The notes beneath the pieces are model-generated. The model saw nothing but the letters and a program-made list of their open reading frames with translations. It did no database searches and was not told where the DNA came from. A DNA stretch of 63,014 nucleotides, from assembly GCA_003281485.1 (NCBI GenBank), contig QCBW01000009.1, positions 1 to 63,014 of the forward strand, in the 5' to 3' direction. Made by a program: the position numbers and the translations under genes. Source of the DNA: Prochlorococcus sp. AG-347-J20. Its GTDB lineage: Bacteria; Cyanobacteriota; Cyanobacteriia; PCC-6307; Cyanobiaceae. Positions 8,953 to 18,743 of this stretch are shown in pieces. Each line of letters opens with the position of its first letter. Position 1 is the first letter of the stretch.

Positions 8953-11015
8953 TTGATTTCACTAACTTCAGAACCTGTAAAAGTATCTGTATTGTTAATC
9001 GATTTTGTCAATAATTCATCTTTATCGGATTGTGATAATGCTAAATCAAACCAGAAAGTTGTTCCTACTCCTAGTTCACTAGCCATACGAATTTCTCCAC
9101 CATGTTTTTCAATAATTCCTCGCACAATAGATAAACCTAAACCAGTTCCTTGCTCCGTATGAACTGCGTTCTCAACTCTATAAAAACGATCAAATATCTT
9201 TTCTTGATCGGCTTGCGATATTCCTGATCCGGTGTCAGCAATTTCAATTCTAACTTTTGGCAATGGGGAAACTAACTCGCATTGGGGAGCTTGTTCATTG
9301 TTATGAATTGGGGGGAAAGCAGGACACGAATCTGGCCAAGTATAAGCTCTTATGATTAAGGTGCTATTTTTTGGACTAAATTTAAGTCCATTTCCCAGCA
9401 AATTATCAAAAACTTGTAAAAGCAAATCAAAATTCCCTAGTATTGGAGGAATGGTTTCCTCTATATCAGAAGCTAAAGAGACATTTTTTTCTGTAGCGTT
9501 AAGTCTATAATTTCTAAGAGTCTGTTCTATTGCTGGTTTTATATCCATTTCTTCAAGTTGAATTATTTTCCCAGACTCCAATCTAGATAAATCTAGTACA
9601 TCATTTACAAGTCTTGTTAACCTATCAGTCTCTGAGTTGGCAATACCCAAAAATTCTATTTGCTCTTCATCAGAGAGCTGATCTTTTAAATCATGTAAAG
9701 TCTCTACATAACTTTTGATATTAAAAAGTGGTGTCCTTAATTCGTGCGAAACATTACTAATAAATCTGTTTTGTGCTGCATTTAGCTCTACCTCTCTCGT
9801 TAAATCTTGAATCGTTACTGCAATTCCCTTTAATTCAATTTTGTTGGTATCTAAAACTGATTGCAAGACAATTCTTAAAGTTCTAGCTGGTTCACCTAAG
9901 CTAAATCTTAAATCGTCTTTCTCTTTTTCCCTGTTTAAAATAGACTCTATATTTATATGTAAATCGTTAGATAAAATTTCGGGGATTTCATTTAAAAAAT
10001 ATTTACCCTCTAAGAACCTTCCTTCCCAGCGAAATAATCTTTTTGCAGTTGGATTAGTAAGTACTATCTTACCTTGCGAATCTAATAGTATTGCACCATC
10101 AGCCATCGTAGCTATGAGGGATTGCTGCTTTATTTGAGCAGCTTTAAGTTCTTCAATATTAGCCTCATCATAATTTTCTAGCTGCGTGGCCATTCGGTTA
10201 AATCCATTTAAAAGTTCGCCAAGATCTCCCGTCATGGGTAAAGAAATTCTGGATTTAAAGTTCCCTTTTGAAATCTCTCTAACACCTCTTACTAGTTCTC
10301 TTACAGGTCTAGTAATTGTTAGTGCATTAAATACAGCTCCGAGTATTACTAAAACCCAAATAGAAATGAAGACTGCTATTGTAACCTCTCTTGTTAGCGC
10401 TGCGCTTGCTAGAGCTTTTTTGTTAGGAGTTACTCCCAAAGCTAAGGTTCCTAGATATTTTCCTTTCCATAACATTGGAACAAACACATCTGTTACTTGA
10501 CCTTGAGGAGTGGCATGTTGCCTAACCAGCGGAAATTGTGGCCTTTTCTTTAATTCTGATGGAAGTTTTAATCTTCGAGTAAGCTGGAACTGACTATCTG
10601 AACTTGTTGGTGTTGCACTTATCGGTATTCCAAGTTGAACAATGTCTTCAGCATCAGTAAAAAAAATATAACGTAAGTTTCTACTTGATCTCCAAAACTT
10701 TTCAGCTACATTTGAAATTTCTTTTTTTTGGTTATTAGCAACTAATTCCGTGACATTTCCAGATAATAATAAGCCAAGATCTCGAGCGTATCTAGTATCG
10801 TTCATACCTGCATCCCTCTGGATACTATTCAATGCGAAAAAAGTTATTCCAGTCATTAGAAGACTTACAACAAGAGTTGCTATTGCTAATAATTTTGTTC
10901 TTAAACTGAAGCCACTCCACCAAGTTAAAAGTCTATTAATCCAATAGTTTTCATTCATATCCTCATTACCATCATTGCTGTATTTTTTACTTTCTAGATT
11001 GTCAGTCTCAATCAT
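8949..11015 (-). CDS. nblS: NblS/Hik33-type membrane sensor histidine kinase
   Basis: 688-residue hybrid-free sensor kinase. Order of parts: TM1 about residues 36-60, a periplasmic sensory segment, TM2 about 205-230, HAMP, PAS (MADGAILLDSQGKIVLTNP), HisKA with the phospho-acceptor His424 in NVSHELRTPLFNIKSY, and a HATPase domain with ADTGSGIS and GTGLGLSIVRGI. This layout matches NblS/DspA/Hik33 (Ycf26), which controls high-light and nutrient stress genes, including hli genes, via an RpaB-type regulator. An hli gene lies at 32488 in this window. It is convergent with kaiC and followed upstream by purD in the same direction. The subfamily name is inferred from architecture and size. Confidence 0.87.
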   Translation of the reverse strand: MIETDNLESKKYSNDGNEDMNENYWINRLLTWWSGFSLRTKLLAIATLVVSLLMTGITFFALNSIQRDAGMNDTRYARDLGLLLSGNVTELVANNQKKEISNVAEKFWRSSRNLRYIFFTDAEDIVQLGIPISATPTSSDSQFQLTRRLKLPSELKKRPQFPLVRQHATPQGQVTDVFVPMLWKGKYLGTLALGVTPNKKALASAALTREVTIAVFISIWVLVILGAVFNALTITRPVRELVRGVREISKGNFKSRISLPMTGDLGELLNGFNRMATQLENYDEANIEELKAAQIKQQSLIATMADGAILLDSQGKIVLTNPTAKRLFRWEGRFLEGKYFLNEIPEILSNDLHINIESILNREKEKDDLRFSLGEPARTLRIVLQSVLDTNKIELKGIAVTIQDLTREVELNAAQNRFISNVSHELRTPLFNIKSYVETLHDLKDQLSDEEQIEFLGIANSETDRLTRLVNDVLDLSRLESGKIIQLEEMDIKPAIEQTLRNYRLNATEKNVSLASDIEETIPPILGNFDLLLQVFDNLLGNGLKFSPKNSTLIIRAYTWPDSCPAFPPIHNNEQAPQCELVSPLPKVRIEIADTGSGISQADQEKIFDRFYRVENAVHTEQGTGLGLSIVRGIIEKHGGEIRMASELGVGTTFWFDLALSQSDKDELLTKSINNTDTFTGSEVSEIN

Positions 11016-11019
11016 ATTT

Positions 11020-12351
11020 CTAAATTCCCGTATTAATGTTTTTTCTAACTTGATGTCCTATATCACTTCTAAAGAAAATGCCTTCAAAATTTATTTCTTT
11101 CAAATTTCTGTATGCTTTTTTAAAAACCATATCGAAATCTTTATCTTGACAGACAATACTTAGCACTCTTCCCCCATCAGTTAATAATTCTCCATTTTCA
11201 TTTAAAGCAGTCCCCGAATCGAAAATCTGGCAATCATTTGGGTCAATTTTACCTATTTTTATTTGAAAACCAGTTTTGTATTCTTTAGGGTAACCTTTTG
11301 AGGTAGCTATTACACATCCACTAACCTTGTCAGGAGTCTTGATTTTTTCATCACCAGTTAATCTTCCCATTGAGCATTTTTCAAGAAGAAATACAAAATT
11401 TTGATCCATCAAAGGCATAATTGTTTGGCATTCCGGATCTCCAAACCTACAATTATATTCTATAACTTTTGGTCCAGATTTTGTGATCATTAAGCCAAAA
11501 TAAATTACCCCTTTATAGTCGATATTCCTCTTATTGAGTTCATTTATTGTTGGTTCAATTATCTCTCTGATGACTCTATTGAGATGTTTTTTGGTTAATA
11601 GCGGTGTAGGAGAATAGGCTCCCATTCCTCCTGTATTTGGTCCCTTATCTTTCTCGTTAAGACGTTTGTGATCTTGGGCTGTCGGAAGTAAAATATATCT
11701 CTCTCCATCACAAAGAGCAAAAACTGAAACTTCTGGACCCTGAATCTTTTCTTCAAGAACAACTACATTCCCAGAATCCCCAAATTTACCATTGAAGATT
11801 GATTCTGCTGCTTTAAAACATTCTTCTTTCGAATCGGGAATGAAAACTCCTTTGCCAGAAGCTAAACCATCCACTTTCACAACCAGTGGAAAAGGTGATA
11901 AATGAATAATCTTTTTAGCTTCTTCCAAAGAATTGACTTTCCAAAATTTAGAAGTTGGAATATTTGCGTCATGCATGAATTCCTTTGCCCAAGATTTGCT
12001 ATATTCCAATTTTGCACCGTCTTTCCCAGGACCAAATACTCTAAAGTCTTTTTTTCTCAGTAAATCTGCTAATCCCTCCGCTAAAGGGGTTTCTGGTCCA
12101 ATTACAATTAAATCTATTTTGAGAAAATTAAGCTTTTCGACTAATTTAATTTTATTGTTTATATCAATTTTTATTCTTTCACATTTTTTTATTCTTTCTG
12201 ATCCAGCGTTGCCAGGGACTAAATAAACTTTCTTGACTATTTCATTTTTTTGAATTGCCCAAGCCAAAGAGTTTTCTCTACCACCATTTCCAATTATTAA
12301 AATATTTTTTAATTTACTTGAGCTTTTAGGACTTTTTGCATTAATACTCAT
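11020..12351 (-). CDS. purD: Phosphoribosylamine-glycine ligase
   Basis: Second step of purine synthesis: ligates glycine to 5-phosphoribosylamine using ATP. The N-terminus contains IIGNGGRENSLAWAI, the GARS phosphate-binding loop. The ATP-grasp core includes VVKVDGLASGKGVFIP, GPNTGGMGAYSPTP and VIEYNCRFGDPECQ, the family signature. At 443 residues the length is normal. It is divergent from purC across 133 nt, which probably holds the control region of both purine genes, and 4 nt upstream of the kinase gene. Confidence 0.97.
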   Translation of the reverse strand: MSINAKSPKSSSKLKNILIIGNGGRENSLAWAIQKNEIVKKVYLVPGNAGSERIKKCERIKIDINNKIKLVEKLNFLKIDLIVIGPETPLAEGLADLLRKKDFRVFGPGKDGAKLEYSKSWAKEFMHDANIPTSKFWKVNSLEEAKKIIHLSPFPLVVKVDGLASGKGVFIPDSKEECFKAAESIFNGKFGDSGNVVVLEEKIQGPEVSVFALCDGERYILLPTAQDHKRLNEKDKGPNTGGMGAYSPTPLLTKKHLNRVIREIIEPTINELNKRNIDYKGVIYFGLMITKSGPKVIEYNCRFGDPECQTIMPLMDQNFVFLLEKCSMGRLTGDEKIKTPDKVSGCVIATSKGYPKEYKTGFQIKIGKIDPNDCQIFDSGTALNENGELLTDGGRVLSIVCQDKDFDMVFKKAYRNLKEINFEGIFFRSDIGHQVRKNINTGI

Positions 12352-12484
12352 AAATTTATTTTTTTGAAGGTTATGAGGTTTCGATGAATAATCAGTTAAA
12401 ATGAAATAAACTATTAAAGCTGATCTCTAATAAATATGTTAATTACAAATCATACTTTTAGTAATCAAATGAGGTCATTAATTA

Positions 12485-13213
12485 ATGAATAATAAATACG
12501 AGTTGATTTATGAAGGTAAAGCAAAAAAAGTATTTTCTCATCAAGATGAAGATAAAGTAATAATTGAATTTAAAGATGATGCAACTGCTTTTAATGCATT
12601 GAAAAAAGCTAAATTTGAAGGTAAGGGCAAACTAAATTGCTTAATAAGTGCCAGAATTTTTGAACATCTAAAACAGCACAATATCCCAACTCATTATCTT
12701 GAACTTAAGAATGGTAATACAATGGTTGCACAAAAAATAAAAATCATCCCACTTGAAATTGTCCTGAGAAATATTGCTTATGGTTCTTTGTGTAAACAAA
12801 CGACAATTGAATCTGGAACAGTTCTGGAAAAACCGTTGATTGACATTTATTTAAAAAATGACGAACTTAATGATCCGTTAATCACAAAAGATAGGATTCA
12901 ATTAATGAAAATATTAAGCTCTAGAGATCTAGATTTAATAATAGATTTAACTTTAAAAATTAATAAAATCTTGAAAAGTTTTTTTAAAGATATACAACTT
13001 CGACTTGTGGATTTCAAGTTGGAGTTTGGTTATGATTTTAATAAAAATATAGTTCTTGGAGATGAAATAAGTCCTGATAATTGCAGGTTATGGGATCTCA
13101 ATCAAAAAAATGATACAATTGTAAGTCTAGACAAAGACAGATTCAGAAATGATTTAGGGGGGTTAATTGAAGCTTATAGTGAAATTAACCAAAGAATAAA
13201 CGAGCTCATTTGA
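12485..13213 (+). CDS. purC: Phosphoribosylaminoimidazole-succinocarboxamide synthase
   Basis: SAICAR synthetase, which ligates aspartate to CAIR with ATP. The N-terminus YELIYEGKAKKVF is family-typical, as are LEIVLRNIAYGSLC, RLVDFKLEFG and LGDEISPDNCRLWD. The length of 242 residues is normal. The start ATG at 12485 is chosen; an upstream ATG at 12469 is out of frame. It is divergent from purD, so both ends of the early purine pathway may share a control region here. Confidence 0.97.
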   Translation: MNNKYELIYEGKAKKVFSHQDEDKVIIEFKDDATAFNALKKAKFEGKGKLNCLISARIFEHLKQHNIPTHYLELKNGNTMVAQKIKIIPLEIVLRNIAYGSLCKQTTIESGTVLEKPLIDIYLKNDELNDPLITKDRIQLMKILSSRDLDLIIDLTLKINKILKSFFKDIQLRLVDFKLEFGYDFNKNIVLGDEISPDNCRLWDLNQKNDTIVSLDKDRFRNDLGGLIEAYSEINQRINELI

Positions 13214-13259
13214 CTCAATTCAAGAAATAATGATTTATCTAATGTAATCAAAAAATACT

Positions 13260-15392
13260 ATGCAAAAACATTTTTTAAAATTTAGTAAGGTATTCACGAG
13301 TATTGCTTGTCCCCCCTTGATTTTTATCTCAAATAATTTAGAACTATCTGCCAAGGAATTGACCAATGAAAGTAAGCAATTCTCTACAACATTAGAAATA
13401 AACAAAATCCAACATGGTCAATTCAAAAGTTCTAAAAACAATAAAAAGAAAAATTTAATTATTGCAGAAAATAAAAAAAATATAAACCAAGAAAGTGTCC
13501 TTATCTCAGAAATTATTATCGTAGGATGGGAAAATCATCCTGAGGGTAGAAAACTTGAATTAGCTGCATATGATTCCATGAGTATCAAGCCAGGAAGTAC
13601 TGTTAATAATAAAATTTTAAATCAAGATCTAAATTCGATATATTCTAGCGGTTGGTTTTCAGGGGTTAAGATTAACTCTCAAGATGGTCCACTAGGGGTG
13701 AGGCTAATTGTAAAAGTAGTTCCTAATCCAATTTTGAGAAAAGTTGAACTCAACACAACTAGCTCTGTAATTTCTAATAAATACATAGATGATATTTTTA
13801 GTAATATTTATGGTACAACCCTTAACCTGAGAGGATTCCAAGATAAGGTAGAAATAATTAAGAAGCGTTATGAAAATGAAGGTTATTCTCTAATTAGAAT
13901 TTCAGGACCAGATAGAATCACAGCGGATGGAATAGTAACATTGAATGTTGCTGAAGGGGTTATATCTGATGTCGAGTACCTATTCCCAGGTTCAGATGGC
14001 GAATCTTTTATTGATGGTAAACCTAGGAAAGGGAAAACAAAAAACTGGGTCATAAAAAGACAGTTAAAAACACAACCTGGTTCGATATTTAATCGAAAGA
14101 TTTTAGAAGCCGATATTAAAAGACTTTATGGGACATCTTTATTTGATGATATAAAAGTTTCCCTTAAACCTGATAGTTCAAATCCTGGGCAAGTCATAAT
14201 TGTTTTGGAATTGAGCGAGCAAAGAACAGGATCTTTAACCGGTGGACTCGGCTATAGCAATAGTTCTGGGATCTTTGCCACAATTGGTTTGCAAGAATCA
14301 AATACACTTGGGAGAGCATGGACTACTAATTTAAATTTAAATTTCGGAGAATATTCAACAACTTACAATTTTTCATTATCTGATCCGTGGATTAAAGGGG
14401 ATAAATATAAAACATCTTTTAGTACCAATATTTTTCTGAGTAGAGATTATCCACAAGAATTTAGAAGTGAAAATAATGGAAGAATATATGCAGTAACTGA
14501 TGCAACAACAACTGGTACAGAATCTTTTTCATCAGTAGTTTTAGAAAAGACTGGGGGGGGATTTGCTTTTTCTAGACCTCTTAATGGTGGAGATCCATTT
14601 AATGAAGCTAAATGGAGAGTTACTGGTGGTATGAATCTCAAAAGAGTAAAAATGCTTGATGGTAGTGGTATTAAAAAACCTTATGGAGATAAAACTCCTA
14701 CAACTGGTAATGCAAGTGAAATAATATGTTTAGGTTATACCGCAACTGATGGTTCATGCCCTGACGAAAATACTCTAGTAAGTTTTATTGCTAGTACCTC
14801 AAGAAATAATCTCAATAATTCCTTTAATCCCACTTCTGGAAATAAATTAAGTATTGGTACCGAACAGTTTGTTTCCGTCGGCAATAACTCTCCAACTTTC
14901 AATAGAATGAGAGCTTCATATTCATTCTTCATACCAACAAAATTAATAAATTTAACAAAAGAATGTAAGTCTAGTAATGCTAGTAATGAAGATTGTCCTC
15001 AAGCTATTGGTGTTCAATTTAAGGCAGGAACGATTCTGGGGGAAACCCCTCCTTATGAAGCATTTTGTATGGGAGGAAGTTCATCTGTAAGAGGTTGGGG
15101 ATCTTGCGATTTAGCTGTAAGTAAAAGTTTTGTTGAAGGTACAGTAGAATATAGATTCCCAGTTTGGAGAATGATATCAGGAGCCTTATTCGTAGATGCT
15201 GGGAGTGATTTGGGATCTCAAAAACAAGTCCCGGGAAAACCTGGTAAATTATTGGAGAAATCAGGTTCTGGTTTTTCAGTAGGCGCCGGAGTTGGAGTTA
15301 AAACGCCAATTGGTCCATTAAGATTAGATGCTGCAAGTAAGGACTTTAGTGGAGATTGGAGATATACCCTTGGAGTTGGATGGAAGTTTTAA
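13260..15392 (+). CDS. bamA: BamA/Omp85-family outer-membrane assembly protein
   Basis: Outer-membrane beta-barrel assembly factor, related to Toc75. Residues about 80-330 form POTRA-type repeats (for example VEIIKKRYENEGYSL and ADIKRLYGTSLFDDIKV). The C-terminal half from LTGGLGYSNSSGIF is the surface-antigen beta-barrel, with CMGGSSSVRGWGS as the conserved VRGY-like L6 motif. It ends GVGWKF with a terminal Phe, as outer-membrane barrels do. Residues 1-30 form an export signal. The stop TAA is directly followed by the lpxC GTG with no spacer, so assembly factor and lipid A genes are probably cotranscribed. Confidence 0.93.
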   Translation: MQKHFLKFSKVFTSIACPPLIFISNNLELSAKELTNESKQFSTTLEINKIQHGQFKSSKNNKKKNLIIAENKKNINQESVLISEIIIVGWENHPEGRKLELAAYDSMSIKPGSTVNNKILNQDLNSIYSSGWFSGVKINSQDGPLGVRLIVKVVPNPILRKVELNTTSSVISNKYIDDIFSNIYGTTLNLRGFQDKVEIIKKRYENEGYSLIRISGPDRITADGIVTLNVAEGVISDVEYLFPGSDGESFIDGKPRKGKTKNWVIKRQLKTQPGSIFNRKILEADIKRLYGTSLFDDIKVSLKPDSSNPGQVIIVLELSEQRTGSLTGGLGYSNSSGIFATIGLQESNTLGRAWTTNLNLNFGEYSTTYNFSLSDPWIKGDKYKTSFSTNIFLSRDYPQEFRSENNGRIYAVTDATTTGTESFSSVVLEKTGGGFAFSRPLNGGDPFNEAKWRVTGGMNLKRVKMLDGSGIKKPYGDKTPTTGNASEIICLGYTATDGSCPDENTLVSFIASTSRNNLNNSFNPTSGNKLSIGTEQFVSVGNNSPTFNRMRASYSFFIPTKLINLTKECKSSNASNEDCPQAIGVQFKAGTILGETPPYEAFCMGGSSSVRGWGSCDLAVSKSFVEGTVEYRFPVWRMISGALFVDAGSDLGSQKQVPGKPGKLLEKSGSGFSVGAGVGVKTPIGPLRLDAASKDFSGDWRYTLGVGWKF

Positions 15393-16229
15393 GTGTTTTT
15401 TTGGCCAACTAATTACGATTATTGCTACACCATAGCTGGTCCTATAACTCGGGAGGGTATAGGCCTTCACAGTGGAGAAAAAACAAGAGTGACTATTTCT
15501 TCTTATGAAAAAGAAGGATTTTATGTTTCCTTTAAGGATAAACCTAATCAGATTTTCAAGCTTACTCAAGATTTGATCGGGAGTACAATGCTTTGTACGG
15601 CAGTTAAATTAGGAGGAAGAAATTTATATACAATTGAACATTTATTATCTGCATTGGCAGGATGCGGTCTAAGTTATATTCATATTGAAGTTGATGGGAA
15701 GGAGATCCCCCTTTTAGATGGATCGGCAATTCAGTGGATTAAAGCTTTTGAAGAAGTGGGGATTAAAAAAGCTTTAAAACCAAAAAATTTTTTTCGAGAG
15801 ATTAACAAATCAATAATTTTAAATAAAGAAGATTCAGTAATATCCGCAACCCCTTCTCAAAAGACTACAATTATATCTACTATAAGCTTTCCTTATAAAG
15901 CAATTGGCATTCAAACTTTTGCAATTGATTTAAATCCAAAATGTTTCGTTGAATTGATTGCTCCGGCAAGGACATTTGGTTTTAAGGATCAATTTCAAGA
16001 ATTAAGCGAACTCGGACTAATAAAGGGAGGAAGTTTGGAGAATGCCCTTGTTTGTAATGGTGATGAATGGGTTAATCCGCCATTAAGATTTGATGATGAA
16101 CCAATAAGACATAAAATTTTAGACCTTATTGGGGACTTGGCTTTGGTAGGGTTACCTAAGGCTCAAATTTTAGTTTATAAAGGATCGCATTCTTTAAATG
16201 CTCTGTTAGCCTCATCACTTAAAAATTAA
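15393..16229 (+). CDS. lpxC: UDP-3-O-acyl-N-acetylglucosamine deacetylase
   Basis: Zinc enzyme for the committed step of lipid A synthesis. Landmarks are [12 protein letters not shown] near the N-terminus, the zinc-ligand helix [11 protein letters not shown], the LLDGSA segment and the second metal site in [17 protein letters not shown] at 15393 immediately follows the bamA stop. An ATG inside the frame would remove the start of the fold, so GTG is preferred. At 278 residues it is slightly shorter than the E. coli enzyme. It is first of the lpxC-fabZ-lpxA-lpxB series. Confidence 0.95.
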   Translation: MFFWPTNYDYCYTIAGPITREGIGLHSGEKTRVTISSYEKEGFYVSFKDKPNQIFKLTQDLIGSTMLCTAVKLGGRNLYTIEHLLSALAGCGLSYIHIEVDGKEIPLLDGSAIQWIKAFEEVGIKKALKPKNFFREINKSIILNKEDSVISATPSQKTTIISTISFPYKAIGIQTFAIDLNPKCFVELIAPARTFGFKDQFQELSELGLIKGGSLENALVCNGDEWVNPPLRFDDEPIRHKILDLIGDLALVGLPKAQILVYKGSHSLNALLASSLKN

Positions 16230-16246
16230 TTTTATTTTTTATAGTT

Positions 16247-16705
16247 TTGGAAAAAAATTTATCCAGTGAAAATAATCCACTCTCTTCGGAGCAAATACTA
16301 GGTTTATTACCTCACAGATATCCTTTTGCTCTTGTGGATAAAGTAATTCAGCATGTGCCTGGAGAGAGGGCAGTCGCAATAAAAAACGTAACAATAAATG
16401 AACCTCAATTTCAAGGACATTTTCCTGAAAGGCCCCTTATGCCAGGAGTACTCATTGTTGAATCAATGGCTCAAGTTGGTGGAATTATTGTTACACAAAT
16501 GCCTGATCTGCCTAAAGGACTTTTTGTCTTTGCAGGCATCAATAATGTTAAATTCAGAAAACCTGTTGTACCTGGAGATCAATTGATAATTACTTGTGAA
16601 TTATTGAGTATTAAGAGACAACGGTTTGGCAAGGTTAAAGGTGAGGCTCATGTTGATGGGAAGTTGGTTTGTGCTGGAGAATTAATGTTTTCATTAGTTG
16701 ATTAG
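16247..16705 (+). CDS. fabZ: 3-hydroxyacyl-ACP dehydratase FabZ
   Basis: Hot-dog-fold dehydratase that removes water from 3-hydroxyacyl-ACP and competes with LpxA for the same substrate pool. The catalytic His and Glu lie in [25 protein letters not shown]; the N-terminal [14 protein letters not shown] is also typical. The start is TTG at 16247, 17 nt after lpxC, giving 152 residues. It lies directly between lpxC and lpxA, the common arrangement in Gram-negative bacteria and cyanobacteria. Confidence 0.96.
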   Translation: MEKNLSSENNPLSSEQILGLLPHRYPFALVDKVIQHVPGERAVAIKNVTINEPQFQGHFPERPLMPGVLIVESMAQVGGIIVTQMPDLPKGLFVFAGINNVKFRKPVVPGDQLIITCELLSIKRQRFGKVKGEAHVDGKLVCAGELMFSLVD

Positions 16706-16709
16706 GGAT

Positions 16710-17549
16710 ATGATGAATAAGAATACTGAATTGAATTCGAGTTTTAACGGAGCAAAAGTTCATCCAAATGCTTTTGTTGATCCAAGTGCCGAATTACATG
16801 ATGGGGTCATTATCTCTCAAGGAGCTATAGTCGGTCCTAATGTGACTATTGGGCAAGGAACTCAAATAGGACCAAACGCTGTTGTTACAGGGAGAACTCA
16901 AATTGGTAATAATAATAAAGTTTTTCCAAATGTTTTTATAGGTCTAGATCCCCAAGATCTGAAATATAAAGGGGCTCCTACAGAGGTAATTATTGGAGAT
17001 AATAATACTTTTAGAGAATGCGTAACTATCAATAAGGCAACTGATGAAGGAGAAAAAACTATTATTGGTCATAATAATTTGCTTATGGCATACACTCATA
17101 TTGGTCATAATTGTGAACTTGGTAATGGGATCGTGTTGTCAAATGGTGTTCAAGTCGCAGGACATGTAAAGATTGAAGATAAAGCTATAGTTGGTGGCTG
17201 TTTAGGTATTCATCAATTTGTACATATTGGATATTTAGCAATGATTGGAGGAATGACAAGGGTAGATAGAGACGTTCCTCCTTTTTGTCTAGCCGAAGGC
17301 CATCCCGGGAGATTGAGAGGTTTAAATAGGATTGGAATTAAAAGAAGTGGATTGATGGAAAATAAGGATTTTGATTTAAAACTTTTGCAAAGTACTTGGA
17401 ATATACTTTTTAAATCGAATAATGTAATGTCAGAAGCCTTGGATATAGCAATAAAAGGCAAATTAGATCTTTCATCAAAGAAATTATGTGATTTTTTAAA
17501 AGATTCAATATCAAAAGAAAGACGAGGCCCAATGCCCCTTGTTAATTAA
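16710..17549 (+). CDS. lpxA: UDP-N-acetylglucosamine acyltransferase
   Basis: First acyl transfer of lipid A synthesis. The protein is built from left-handed beta-helix hexapeptides ([I/V]GX4), for example AIVGPNVTIGQGTQIGPN and IGHNNLLMAYTHIGHNC, with the catalytic-His region in MAYTHIGHNC. The C-terminal helical part contains RGLNRIGIKRSG. I start at ATG 16710, or the adjacent ATG 16713, both shortly after an AGGGAT ribosome-site-like stretch; an in-frame TTG at 16698 inside fabZ would add four unlikely residues. The stop overlaps the lpxB ATG by 1 nt. Confidence 0.96.
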   Translation: MMNKNTELNSSFNGAKVHPNAFVDPSAELHDGVIISQGAIVGPNVTIGQGTQIGPNAVVTGRTQIGNNNKVFPNVFIGLDPQDLKYKGAPTEVIIGDNNTFRECVTINKATDEGEKTIIGHNNLLMAYTHIGHNCELGNGIVLSNGVQVAGHVKIEDKAIVGGCLGIHQFVHIGYLAMIGGMTRVDRDVPPFCLAEGHPGRLRGLNRIGIKRSGLMENKDFDLKLLQSTWNILFKSNNVMSEALDIAIKGKLDLSSKKLCDFLKDSISKERRGPMPLVN

Positions 17550-18727
17550 TGAATAAAAGAATATTTATTAGTACTGGAGAAGTATCTGGCGATTTACATG
17601 GTAGTTTGCTTTCAAAAGCATTATTTGATGAAGCTAAAAAACATTCAATGAATTTAGAGATATATGGACTTGGAGGCGAGAAAATGAAGAATGCAGGAGT
17701 AAGGGTTTTTCAAGATACAACATCAATAAGTGCGATTGGTATATGGGAGGCTTTACCTCTAATTATTCCTATGATGAAAATTCAGAAAAAATTTTATCAA
17801 TCCATAAAGAAATATCGGCCAAGTTGCTTAATATTGATCGACTATATGGGACCCAATATTAAAATTGGGATGAAATTAAAAAAATCGAGAAGTAATATTC
17901 CTATTTATTACTATATTGCTCCTCAAGAATGGGCTTGGAGAGTTGGTAATAATAGCACTACAAATTTAATAAATTTTTCAGATAAAATTTTTGCGATTTT
18001 TAAGCAGGAAGCCAGCTTTTATAAGAGGCGGGGGGGTAATGTTTTTTGGGTAGGTCATCCAATGATTGATTTAACAAAGAAACTACCTTCGAAGAAAGAT
18101 TCGAGAACAATTTTGAAACTTCGAGCAAGTCAGAACATCTTACTTTTAATGCCTGCATCAAGACCCCAAGAGTTGAGGTATATTTTACCTACTTACTTGA
18201 AAACCGCTAAAAAATTACAATTAAAATATCCAAGTCTCGTTATTTATATTCCATCTTGTAGAAGGGTTTTTGATAAGAGATTTAGAGAGGGTTTGGAAAA
18301 ATACAAAATCAATGGAAAGGTTATTTCTCAAAAAGATGATTCTAAATTAATGCCTTATATATATTCATTAACGAAACTAGCTTTATGCAAATCGGGCACA
18401 GTGAATATGGAATTAGCTTTATACGGCATACCACAAATAGTCGGATATAGAGTGAGTAGAGTTACTGCTTTTATTGCAAAAAAAATTCTAAATTTTAAGG
18501 TAAAGTATATTTCTCCTGTAAATCTTTTATTAAAGAAATCAGTTGTTCCTGAGTTTGTTCAGAAAAATTTTAATGAAAAAAAAATTTTTTATAAAGCGTG
18601 CAGGCTTCTCGATCTGAGATCAGAAAAGGTAAGAATCAAGAAAGGATATACACTACTAAAAAAAGAGCTAGGCGAGGAAGGAGTAGTTAAGAGAGCAGCT
18701 AAAGAAATTATTAATTCCATGATTTGA
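17549..18727 (+). CDS. lpxB: Lipid-A-disaccharide synthase
   Basis: GT19 glycosyltransferase that joins UDP-diacylglucosamine and lipid X on the inner membrane. Family blocks are FISTGEVSGDLHGS at the N-terminus, IDYMGPNIKIGMKLK, YYYIAPQEWAWR, LLMPASRPQEL (the canonical PGSR position reads PASR) and LALCKSGTVNMELALYGIPQIVGYR. The length of 392 residues is normal. Its ATG overlaps the lpxA stop, implying translational coupling. It closes the bamA-lpx operon; msrA begins 16 nt later. Confidence 0.95.
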   Translation: MNKRIFISTGEVSGDLHGSLLSKALFDEAKKHSMNLEIYGLGGEKMKNAGVRVFQDTTSISAIGIWEALPLIIPMMKIQKKFYQSIKKYRPSCLILIDYMGPNIKIGMKLKKSRSNIPIYYYIAPQEWAWRVGNNSTTNLINFSDKIFAIFKQEASFYKRRGGNVFWVGHPMIDLTKKLPSKKDSRTILKLRASQNILLLMPASRPQELRYILPTYLKTAKKLQLKYPSLVIYIPSCRRVFDKRFREGLEKYKINGKVISQKDDSKLMPYIYSLTKLALCKSGTVNMELALYGIPQIVGYRVSRVTAFIAKKILNFKVKYISPVNLLLKKSVVPEFVQKNFNEKKIFYKACRLLDLRSEKVRIKKGYTLLKKELGEEGVVKRAAKEIINSMI

Positions 18728-18743
18728 ACTTTATAATAAAAAA